This document shows positions 17,483-29,901 of a DNA stretch of 64,000 bases, piece after piece. Location of the stretch: positions 15,027,530 to 15,091,529 of the forward strand of contig CAXIPT010000001.1 in assembly GCA_964030475.1 (NCBI GenBank). The letters are read 5' to 3'. Each line of letters begins with the position of its first letter. Position 1 is the first letter of the stretch. The notes below the pieces were generated by a model. It was not told the origin of the DNA, ran no database searches, and worked only from the letters and a program-made list of their open reading frames with translations. Position numbers and translations under genes: made by a program. Origin of the DNA: Tethya wilhelma. Lineage: Eukaryota > Porifera > Demospongiae > Tethyida > Tethyidae.

Positions 17483-18519
17483 TATTTGTCCGATAAGTAC
17501 AATTTAAGTTGCAGTAAATTTGTCAACTGACAGCATTTCAAGCAGGCTACGTAAGAACTTGGTAATATGTAGCCAGTGACATGTCTGATGTCACAGACTG
17601 TCACATCATGTAAAAAGCCTGAGAGTATTTCACTGGCCGACTTGGCCTGGAGGTAAACATCATTTGATTAATTCACAGTGCTCCTCCAAAGCAGGTGTAC
17701 CATGATGGGGGTTACTGACTCGGTGGCATGTCTTCTAATCCCAGCACCACATGAACCGTATCGATTAATGGACTTCGATCTACCAGTACAAGTATGCACT
17801 GCATGACTACCTCCGGTGAGGTTTGGTAAGCAATCTAACTGGAACTAAAAGTCACTCATGAACTGAGATTGATAAGTGAATTTAATAGTGTGCATGTTTT
17901 TTGTTGAACCTACACGTCCTGTTGTGCTCTGCTAAGCTGATGCCTACTCAAGGAAAAAGGAAGTGGGATTGGATAACACACAAAGAAGATTCCTGTCATT
18001 TAATATGTCGTCACTTTTGATGTACGTGAACGTTTTGTGGAATTATCAAATTTCCCACGGTCCAAGCTATAAAGCCTTCCATTGTAGTGTATCCTTTATG
18101 AGACAATATGGTGGCAGTGTATAGCTTCCTCAATTGAAATTATTCATGTGTATGCTGTCAGATTAGCCTCCTGTTGCAGAGTGACCTGTTCCTATGATGT
18201 AATGCTAAATTTAACTATGGTAGTGGTGGTAGTTCAATGTGGTGTGTGTCAGTGAGGTGCTGTACTCCAGGCCAGGGTGACCTATTGCATGCTATGATGT
18301 AATGTATTAGGCCAAGCAGCTGTGATGTGTATGGTCACTGGTACTTCCTTTATGTGTGATTAATATGAGAACATGTATGACACTCTTGACTTTATGGAGT
18401 GATGACGTCAAGATGTGATAGCAAGAGTACTCTTGGTGATGGTGATGAGTGTTTGAGTGTATGTGAACTTAGTCGATTTGTTAGTGAGAAATATTGACGT
18501 AGTATCACAATCGTGATTG

Positions 18520-18568
<49 letters not shown>

Positions 18569-21500
18569 GTGTGTGTGATCTCAATCTCTCGATGTTTTTT
18601 GTTTGCCAGTGGAATCTCCTGATGGTGCTCAATGCTTGGCATTGTTGGAGTGCTCTGAATAGCCATGTGTGTGTGTCCCAGTAATGTTTGAGGCGGTGTA
18701 GTTCACATGTATTCTGTGTACATACCTCCATGTTTATTGGGTATCCTATTGAAATTGTAATGAGCAGGTGCATGCATTCTTATTTACATGTACACATACC
18801 CTCACTCACTGCAGGCTATGTAAACCTGTATTGTACAAATGCTGGATTGGTCTTCCAGTTGCCGCCATGTGTGTGTGTGTGTGTGTGTGTGCACCATATC
18901 CTTCTCAGTTGTACGTCCATGCTAGTGTTTCTGTTGCCTCACAACCTGCCTCACAGGGCATGCAATGTTTGGAAGAAGTTCAGTTTCCAAGCAATTACGT
19001 GAAGTCCCCAGCAGTGCTCCTTGCATAGATACGATTGCACCTCTAGATGCACCTGCCCTGTGTAGATTATATACATGGAGAGGGTTAATTGTGATACCTT
19101 TGGTGTGCTTATACCATACACAGTGGATTGTTTGTGTCAGTGAGGGGTGGGCTGCATTCCTATGTGTCATCACTATGCTGATTGCTGCACCTGATATTAA
19201 CTGGATTAACGTATGTGTGTATAGTAGTTGGGTTGTTGTTCACTATTAATTTTTGTGGTTCTCCAACTCTGAACTTTTGAATGGCCGGCCTATTATTGAA
19301 TATCTAAATGGAGTAGAGTTCAGAGGTCAGCCTCCATTCCCACCTAATTCAATGGAGCATTAATTTTGTTGATTGAGAACTAGCTACACACACACACATA
19401 CTAGATAAGCTCTGATCAGCAGGGCTTTGCTACCAGCCTGCATGTAGTGTTGACAAATAGTGTGTGTGAACCATTCCACCCCCTAGTTAATACAATCGTC
19501 ATTTTCATCAAGACGTGTTCCCCTGACCACCCTCCTAATTGGTGATTATTCATGGTCTGTGTTTGTTCAGCCCACACACAATTAAGTCGATTATGAATAC
19601 AATGGTACAAGTGTGTTCCCCTTACCTGAACCTACACAGTGTCACCTCATTGGCCTCGTGGCATGCTCTCCTTGTCAACCATTGGACTCTCTCTATACTG
19701 TGTGTGTTCCTCTTTGCAGACAGCTAGAGAACTAGCTATTATATTATATTATGTTGTGTTTTGTGAAATTCTCGGCAAGTGTGGTTGTGTTAACAGTTTT
19801 CTCTTTCTCTTTCTCTTTCTACAGTAAAGTTCACATTTTGGGATCTTTCCAAAACATCCGTATTGCAAGAAATGCCATATGCAGTTTGATTTTAGGTATG
19901 TGAATAAATGTGTATGTTTGTGTTAATAGAGTATTCCCCAAATTCTTTTTTTGGGTGTGTACCACATGGACTATAATTACATGCTTTCCGACTCTTAGAG
20001 CGAATAATTATCACTTTCAATTATAATCATGCCACATGCCGTGATGCTCCTGTGCATTTGCATGCCCATGTCACAGTTGGTCTTTCAGTTCACACACTCT
20101 CTAACGGTTTATCTTCCCTGTGGCTATATAAGCTCTCTTCATTGATCTTTGCCTTCCCCTCTATATCCTAGCTCAGACCATATTGGTACCATTTACATGA
20201 AACTATGTATTAAAAGTATTGAATAGAATACCTTTTGAAGTGCATGTGTATGCATAGGATCAATTGTGAGAATTAATCAAGCATGTATTATGAAGGGGTC
20301 AGTGAATGGGGGGAGGGGGCATGCATAATTTCGAGATGAGACGTGACCTGGTGGAACATGATCTGACCTCGTTTGGTTGTAATCTCTTGGGGGTTGAAGG
20401 ATCTGTTCTGTGGTGGGCAGTTTACGATAACAACTATTAAACTTGTTCACCAGTTATAATTTACCACTTCCCTTTGTGGGTAGGAGTGTTAAGTGGCTCT
20501 AAAGTGGACTAGAGGGAGGGGTGAACGTGCCTACACGCAAAGAATTTTATAAGTAGCGTTTGAGTTCTTCTGTGCCCACATGCAAAATAAGCCAAATGCT
20601 GTAATGATGCATAATTTGAAAATTAATATGCAGTGCAGGTCTGCTTTGTTCTTTTGGCTTATACAATGGGAAACAAATTACTCCAGCTCGGCTACCCGTA
20701 GTGTGATGTATTCCTGATGAAATTTCATACGTAAAAGTGTACAATTAGAACGTTTGGCCTCAGGGGTTGATTCTCAGTTTGTTCGATGCCTTCTTTGATG
20801 GATTTCTGGCTAATTTGTGTTTCGTTTGTGTTTAATGAAAACATCTTTTCAGTGGTTTCCATGGAATGAAATCCCCAACAGAGGATAATATGATCTCCCC
20901 CCCTACCCTCACTCAGTGGTTATTACAGTACAAATGCAATACTTTGACAATGATACTAAATGGTTACTAGCAATAGCATTATACCATATAACATGTTCTC
21001 TGCTCCAATTCCAGGGAATTCTAGTAGCTCAGTGGTAAGAGCATTCGACTAGAATTCGAAAGACCTGAGTTCAAATCCCAGCTAGATCTCAAGATTTTTT
21101 CCAATGAACTTTAATGTATAATGTATAAAGAGTGTAGTTCTGTTACACGGCAGACATTTCCCTTTTGTTCAGTTGATGTGCCATGTCTGTGTTGTGTCTC
21201 CCTGTATCTATCTTCTCTCTCCTGTTGTTGATAACTGCTGTTTGTCTGGTAGCTAGGGTAGTGTGTATGGTTGCTAGTGAGGTTGATAAGGGAGCTGGAT
21301 CCTCTGCATTCTAGTGGGTAAGTGATAGTGGTGTAAAGTTAGGGGCTAGGATAATTGATGTCTATACAATGATATTGTCACTCTGGTAATTCAATCAAGC
21401 TGGGCACACTCCTTATCCTCAGCTGTTATAGTAATCAGTGATCAGTCAGTCGTAGCTCCACGCTGCTAAAATATCAATTTTGGGCTGTCATGCAAGAATA

Positions 21501-22545
21501 TGTAATGGGAAATTATTTCTCATTGTGTTGTGTGTGGAGGTTAAAGTCCATGCATACCTTGTGGAGACATGTTTGCAGTATCTCTCCATGATGTTCCTGG
21601 GAACAAGAGTACTGTATCACTGTATGCTCTTGTCAGTACTAGTTTACACAAAATGACTTCACCATTTTGTGTGAAATGGTGACTTCTTGACCCATGTATA
21701 TACAATGTCATGTAGGTTCATGTCTGTGTGCATGATTGGTGCTATTTTTAGCACAAACTGAGTCCCTCTTCCTCAAAGACAGGATGTCATATGATGGTAT
21801 GAGAGTGTGTGCAGTCATCAAAGATAGCTGGATGGCATGAAGTTGCTGTGTGTGCTTTTTAGACCAATGTCAATATTTGGTTGGGTTCACTGTACATAGT
21901 TGTCAGCTGAATATATGTTCAGGACGTCTGTTTGTTTTTGACCATCCTAAGTTGGGAAGTGTTTATTTCCTGTTTGATGAGCCAGATGTTTGTGCTAGCT
22001 ATGTAGATTGAGATGTGTTTGGTTACCTTCCTTTCTATATGTGTGTATATACAGTCACAACTTTCTTAGCAAACGGTTCATAAAGTGGTATGGGAAATGG
22101 ATACCACACCACCCCGTGCAAGTCCCATATACAGTTTAACTTTTAGAATATGAAATTCTTGAAGTATCTTTTGATCCAAATTCGAGGGGAAGTGATATTT
22201 CAAAAGGGAACATCATTTTCAGCTTTGCTTGCAGGACGTATTAGTCGTAAGTTTAGTATTTCAACACTAGTCAGCTACAACTTGCTTTAGAAGATACATG
22301 CCCAGGACGTGTACCTTCACCTATAAACTACCTGCTGTGCAGTGTTTGCTCTAAAGGGTGTTTAGGAGTCCATGGACTGCTAAATTTTTTCTGGACTCCC
22401 AAAAAGTATACCTGACAAAGCAAATGGATTGAAATTTTGTACATGTGTATCCTTGAATAGTGATTAATATTACAAAGCATTGTAACATAAAAAACATAAA
22501 ATTGTCGACACCCTACTAAAATTTCTAGAGCAAACACTGCTGCTG

Positions 22546-22592
<47 letters not shown>

Positions 22593-25500
22593 GGCCTGTC
22601 TGTTTAAGTTTCCAAGTTTGTCAGTGTGTATTGTGTGGGTATTGAATAATCTACGTGCACATTGTGTGGTACATGGTGTCTACAGTATCTTGACTCATCT
22701 ATTATTGGCACCACTACCACTCCACTACTACACCACTGCTACTGTTGGTTGTGAAATGGGGTGATGTCTATTTGGTCACACACACATAGCATGACTTTCT
22801 GACTTCATTCTCAGTTAGAGTGCCAAAAAATGTGACCCATGAATTCCGTTATGGTTGTGCAATATCACCATTCCGTGCATATTTGAGTGCATTAATGGTT
22901 TCCCTATATACTATGATTGTTCTTTACACGGTCGCTCTACATGGGCTGGTGTGGTGTGTGTGTTGACATTGAGCTGAATTCAGCTTCGTTATTATTTGAT
23001 GGTTTTTCAATGAGCGTTTGAGTGCTTCAAATTCTGAGGCTTTTCTGTTCACATTACCTCCACTTAGTCCAAGAGAGTGTGTGCAATAAACACATTTTCT
23101 TTTTGAATGGTTTTTCTAAACACTCATTTCGCTCGCCTTTTTTCTTGTTTTCGTTCTTTATACTTTAAACGCCGGAGGCATGCAAGGCGGGGACTGAGTT
23201 ATGCTAAATTGTGCATTTCTAAGATTCACGGTGGCCTGAGGAAAAATTCTGCTCTGTAGTTGATGGACGGAAGGCGCTCATATTCTGCTATTTTCACCAA
23301 ATATTTGGTTTTTGTCTCGGTAGGAAATACCAGCACATATCATCTTGATGATGCATATATGTTCATAGACAGACTCCCTGTGTTATAGCTAATGAGCTGC
23401 ACTGTTATAAATTATTATTGTAATGTTCGTGTTCAAACCGTGTTGCCATTAACGACCTGCTAGCATTCCTTGAGCAGGTGTACTGGGGCCGAGCTCTGCA
23501 TGGGTTCCTGTGTACAGTCCCTGTTGTATCAGTGCAGCAGTACTGCATACCAGCACGAGTTCCATGGGTGGTCAAACCATTGGATCACAGCTGGCTACAT
23601 GAATAGCATGGTATGGTATGACTGCATGACTGGCTAGTGGACCTGTGGTGTTGTGTGCTGTTTTCAAGGCTTTGCTCAAATGAGAGAAATGTTAGCAATG
23701 CTTTAGGGTTTAAGTGTGTAATGTGAAAGTTGCATTGGGGCATGAAGGTCATGTGTATGAACATTGATTTAGTTGTGTGGGGGACAAAATAACATGGTTG
23801 TGACGTTGTACACAGGTCTAGTGTAGTACTGTTCTGTTAGAAGTCAGAACATTATGACAATGTGACCTTGGATACCTTCACCCCTCATTGTTCATACATG
23901 TTGATTTTTTGTACATGTTTTGCTTCTAAAAAAAATACTTTATTCACTTCTTTCATGTGAATTATGTTAATTGATGGTGGGTAGATAATGCCTTTCTCCC
24001 GGTAATTATTGTGGTTGCTTACTCCCTGTTGCTGTTGACTATGATTGTGCTGCAGGTGTTCAGTCACTGCATGCATCCTTTCATGGATCAAGTGAAGCAC
24101 ATTCTTGAGCACAGAACAGCTGAGTGTGTGGTTTACTCCAGTGCCCTTTGTTGTTCAGTGTGACAAGAGACAACTTAGTTAATACTGTTGCATAACAAGC
24201 TACCTAATTGAATGATTCTCTCATGTGCTAGCTCTAAATAGGGATGTATTGTATAGGTGCACCTTATACTAGAGTGGTATGCTATATAGTGCATGATGTC
24301 AGCTTGGTCCCATGCAGTCTCCAAGGGAATGGGGTATCAATACCATCTGTCATTGTAGCTATCACAGTGCATCGAATTTCTCACATACTGGCTGTATTGT
24401 ACTTGTATGTCTTTGATGTATTCCAAGTTATCTGACCAGAACTATACTACCTAGCCTTTTTCAAAGAGAGACACAGATGGGGTCTTTCCACACATGTGCT
24501 TGGTTTGCTTTTGAGAAAAAATTAATACTTATTTATCTTACAAAAGATTTCTTTTTGGTATGTATACACAGAATATAGCCATCAGCATCTCGTATTTTAT
24601 GGACCATGACTTATACTCTCTCAATTATAAATCTATGGGGTATATTGTGTAGAGCCAAGGAGACAGTTTGGCCAGGGCTGGATCACGGGCCATTGGCTGT
24701 CTAGTACCAGCTGCACGTGGTGTCTGTGTAAACTCTACAGTGGCTCTGTGTATCCATCGCTGGTATACAGTACATAGTTGTACGACGAAAAGGAGAAACG
24801 ATGCGCAGAGAGTCATTATGTGATTGTTCTCCATTATTTTAATGGTGTTGTGATTCAATTGTATAACCCACCCCATTCCTCTCCCGGCATGGCCACATGG
24901 GTATATATGCGCCTTGAGGGGATGTTGTCTTAATTTGGATGAAATCTGAAGAATGTCTTTGATGGTGGTTTTATTCTCCAACGACATGTGGATATTTTAT
25001 TCTGTCTCCGATTTATCGTCTTTTGACTAATTTATGTTTTATGTGTCTCAATTATCTTAACACCCTGTGGAATTGTAATAATAATAATAATTTCAATACC
25101 ATCCCTTTTGCGTTAATTTATCGACTCTTAATATTGAATTACATAATGTCTATATTTAAACTTGTACCTAAACTTAGCATGCATGTATTTATGTATGTAT
25201 GTACTACACATATATGTCACTGTTGTTCTTTGGGCACACTATGTTGAGCTCTATTGGCACAAATTGTTCTTTCCTTTGCTGCTCCCTACAAGCCAACCTA
25301 AGGTGCCAATGGTTCAACTGCTTGCTCAGCTGAAGGAAGTGAGTTCCTTTTCAAAGCACCCTCTGTCACTCCCATGTGCTAATGAGGCCATAGAGGTCAT
25401 GTCAGCTGGAATGAATTTGGCAGTTGGATTTTTTGATGTCAATCTTTATTGTCGCCATTTTGCACCTTCACCTGTGTACTCCTTCTATCCATTAGCAGTT

Positions 25501-28500
25501 ACATGTGGTGTGTGACCATTTGTTGTTTTTTCTTGCTATCTTGAAACCTTGTCAGTTTCAACTGGGAGGAGGAGTGTTGAAAAAACAATCAAGATGAGCT
25601 GAAATGTAATGCCTGACATGTTGGTTTCAAATACACTTGTGCTTTGGCTGTATACAAGAAGATGGATCATACACCCATTTGTGTATTTCCTCATTGACTA
25701 TATACTCACATTCATGAATATGAGTGCACAAACAGTATTGATCTTGCATGGTGTGTGTCCTTGCTAGCTATTTGGATGTTATCTACATGTGCCCCTCATG
25801 AATTCTACACCTTTCAAGTTGGTATACTGCATGTCTTGTGAGTTCCCCCATAGCTGGAATATGATAATGTATTCATAACACCTGAGGTAAGATAACAGTA
25901 CATTCAATGCCCATGGTAATATAAGACAAGACCACAGTGGTTTATATATAGGCATTCCAAGAATAGTATCATTCCTAGTCATGTCACATGCATATTTCTT
26001 GCACTCATTTATCTATTGTTATCATTAAAGCATACCTTTGGTCAGTCCTGTTTGTATTGTGCATGTGTGTAAGTATTATATATGGCATCGTGTAACCTAC
26101 TGATTCTTAATCTAGGCTATGTGGGATTAGTGTACTACCAACCTACTAGCACTCATCAGGTGCCTATTGCCTGCCATGGCCACAGTTTATTCATTGACCC
26201 ATAAAAAATATATTGTTGATCTGCCAGCCATTCCTGTGTTGGTTTTTCCCAAGTTTAAAAAAACCTCAAACTTTGTCTGTGTTTCTTGTTTAGGTTTCCC
26301 ACTATAATAGCCGACAGCGCATGTCGTTTTGAGTATGTGCATGTGTAGGTGTGTGTGTGTGTGTGTGCGTACGTGCGTGCGTGTGTGCATGCACTTGTGG
26401 GCCGGGGTGTACTTCTGTTTGGGAATGGTTCACATGATAATGTTATACACATCCATGTGTGTAGCTAGCTATATAAGTGAAGCACTTGGACTGCTGCCAA
26501 TGCACTCCTATACAAGTGCTCAACATAAGAGGAATTAAGGAAACTGTCACCTGAGCTAACTTGACTCCATTGAATTCATTATGCTCCTTTTCAGTTACTA
26601 ACACTCTCACTAATACTCACTCTAACATTGGGTATGGTGTTCAAAGCCTATAGCTGCTCTAATGGAGTCATGTGTGTGTGTGTGGAGGTGTCCCTTGAAG
26701 GCAGGGGAGAGGTGAGGAGGGAATTGGGTCTAATGGTGTCACATTATGGCTCTCAATGGCTGCCTGCACATTGTCTAGTGCTAGTGTCCCAAATTCCTCT
26801 TGGTAATCCAATGTTAGCCACTTTGTAATCCTTGTAGTAACATTATGTAATGCAGTGTTGTAAGTAGCTAAGTTTACAATGATCTTTTGTAACAATTACA
26901 CACATTGTGTAATTGGCTTTTTTTATCCTTTGTACTGATTTTATTTGACTCCTCTATGTTGCTATGGGGGAGGCTGGGGGGAGGGGGTAATAAATTAGTA
27001 CTTCAACCGCAGCATAATTGAATTGCCTTGTGGTTAAATTCCACTCTCTGGGATATTGCCTGCATCTGTTCACATTCTCCGTGTATAGTCTATCGATTGA
27101 CAGCATGCTACTACGTGCCGTCTTGTGCAATAGTGTATCGATTGATTATTATTCTCTGCCTCCTGTGAGAGTCTCCTCCCTAGCTGCCTTGGATTACCAC
27201 TCCCCTGTGTATCCCATTGCTTGGCAACGCTTGTCATCACATTATTTGCATGCATCTACATCAATCTACATGTGCATGCGTGATTTAAGTCGGGCAGCTG
27301 TTTTAACTCCTAATCTCACATCTATAGTATGTGTGCGGGTGTATTTGAGACTTAGTGTGCCCACATTGCTGGGATGTGCTTTAATTATTTCGTACTGGGA
27401 ATACTTCATTTCTCCGATGCATTTGTGTAGCGCCACAATGATAGACATAGTGGTCTATTGATCCAGCCAGTCTGCCAGCATACTATATAGCACACATTAT
27501 ATCCCAATGGGAGATCTTAATGGGTAATCTGAGGTAGGCTGAGTGTAAGGGTGTAATGTTGGTACATTAGTAAAATTGATTTTTTAAAAAAAAAATTATA
27601 CTGGATGGAGGGATCATGCATGATATGATGAGTCTGGCTCCTTGGCAGTGATTATGTAACAGTGTTTGGATAGCTGTATATGTATCATGTTGAATACAGC
27701 TATCATTCAATTACTCTTAATGACTAGTAGACATGGCAATTTGATAGCAGCAATATCTCTCCTTCTCCCTCTCTTTTCCTTATTGGCTGGAATGAGGATG
27801 ATGGCATATTGTGGTCATGAATGTAGGCTTTATATGCAATGTTACAGAATTCTTTCATTGACCTATTAGTTTCATCATGTTTTCATATTAGTGAGTATAT
27901 TCAACTGGGCATGAATAAGGTGGTGCTGTGCTAGCTAAACTAACATCAGTTGAAAGATCGCCATGTGTTTTGAGTTACTGTTATGATGTCCAATGAACAT
28001 ACTGAGTTAGTTGTAATTCACAGCCTTTTTTGTTTCACAAGTAGCAAAGAAAACAAACTGCAATGTTTGTTCTAGAGGTGAAACTAGTTACACTCTCTTC
28101 AATACATACCAACACTACCTGTGTCTATGTGCATATTCCTATTACTATGATTTATATTGAAGAGAATTTAATTAAGATACTGTAGAGTACTAAATTATAT
28201 CCTGCCCAGCCATGGGTGCTGTAACTGACTCAGTCTGTCCTAATTTTGGGCAGTGTCTGTCTATTGTCTGCCTAGGTTTTGTTCCTGTGTAAACCCCTGG
28301 CTGATGTGAATAGGGAAATAGAATTGTTGTAAGGTCAAATAGGCAACAATGAAGGTCACTGTTAAAGAATGGTGCAAGCCTAGCCTGATAAACAGGAAAG
28401 GATTCGAGAAGCACCACAACCATGCTGCAATGTTTTTAATATACTATTTGCCTTGACCATGCCTGCCTGATTCTCGTGCACCTTCTGGAAGTGGGACTTT

Positions 28501-29846
28501 TTCTGATGAGGGTACAACTAACTGTCCCACTATGTTAGTGTCTTGACCCTGCACCATTGCATGATCTTTGCAAGCATTCTTGTAATGTGCATCACGATAA
28601 AGCAATTGAACGACAGCTAGGCCATGGTTGGTGAAACTTTAAATCGGCGTGTATCCGTGACCAGCTCATCATTGTTTTCATTGCCTGCACACTAATCTAG
28701 TTTCGATCCTATTAGTGTCTAATTCCAATGGCCGCATGTCAAGGTTATCTACAAGTACTGGTCTAATGTGATTAGGGGTATGCTCCACAGTTTGCCTTAT
28801 CCAGTGTTTGTTGGTGTCAGTTGGAAGGGTTTGTTGCAGTCTCTGATTCTCAATGATATGTGCTTAGTGTGCCAAGAGGCATCCCTTCAAGGCCTTGCGT
28901 ATATCGGATCGGCTGCTTGTCTGTCAGACGTCGCCAAGGACAATGAGCTTGTTTCAAGTACTTTAGCACCACTTCAAAAAGACTTAAGTGGTACATGGAT
29001 GTGTATGTGCACATGTGCTCTACCTTGCTGTGTGCGTGTATGGATGCATTAGTGCTTTATCTTGAAGCTGTTTTGACACGATGTGTGGTTTTTAGGTACA
29101 TGCTTGTCACAGTCTAATTCATGCTGGGGAATCTGTGTTGAGAGACAAGGCTACACTATATTACTAGATGATATCTTGAAACCATTAACTAGCCTTTCTC
29201 TCTCTCTCTCTCTCTCTCTCCCTCTCTCTCTCTTAGCTAGCTACCATGCGCGTTGTATCCGTGACCAGCTCATCATTGTTTTCATTGCCTGCACACTAAT
29301 CTAGTTTCGATCCTATTAGTGTCTAATTCCAATGGCCGCATGTCAAGGTTATCTACAAGTACTGGTCTAATGTGATTAGGGGTATGCTCCACAGTTTGCC
29401 TTATCCAGTGTTTGTTGGTGTCAGTTGGAAGGGTTTGTTGCAGTCTCTGATTCTCAATGATATGTGCTTAGTGTGCCAAGAGGCATCCCTTCAAGGCCTT
29501 GCGTATATCGGATCGGCTGCTTGTCTGTCAGACGTCGCCAAGGACAATGAGCTTGTTTCAAGTACTTTAGCACCACTTCAAAAAGACTTAAGTGGTACAT
29601 GGATGTGTATGTGCACATGTGCTCTACCTTGCTGTGTGCGTGTATGGATGCATTAGTGCTTTATCTTGAAGCTGTTTTGACACGATGTGTGGTTTTTAGG
29701 TACATGCTTGTCACAGTCTAATTCATGCTGGGGAATCTGTGTTGAGAGACAAGGCTACACTATATTACTAGATGATATCTTGAAACCATTAACTAGCCTT
29801 TCTCTCTCTCTCTCTCTCTCCCTCTCTCTCTCTCTTAGCTAGCTAC

Positions 29847-29901
<55 letters not shown>

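Larger units (their letters stand above)
11929..19824 (+). other. Giant PNO1 intron 5 (7.9 kb), no gene seen
   Basis: The interval between two PNO1 exons with proper GT and AG ends; the acceptor is preceded by a CTCTTTCTCTTTCTCTTTC tract. It is rich in T and G on the plus strand and in TG/CA repeats. Short open frames exist but none has recognisable domain content, splice-consistent neighbours or protein-like composition. I see no supported gene. Confidence 0.7.

Noticed and set aside
28768..29052. 94-codon open frame present in both 604-bp units as a conserved gene
   Set aside because: Identity is explained by the recent duplication of the whole unit. There is no ATG at the start and no protein-like motif.
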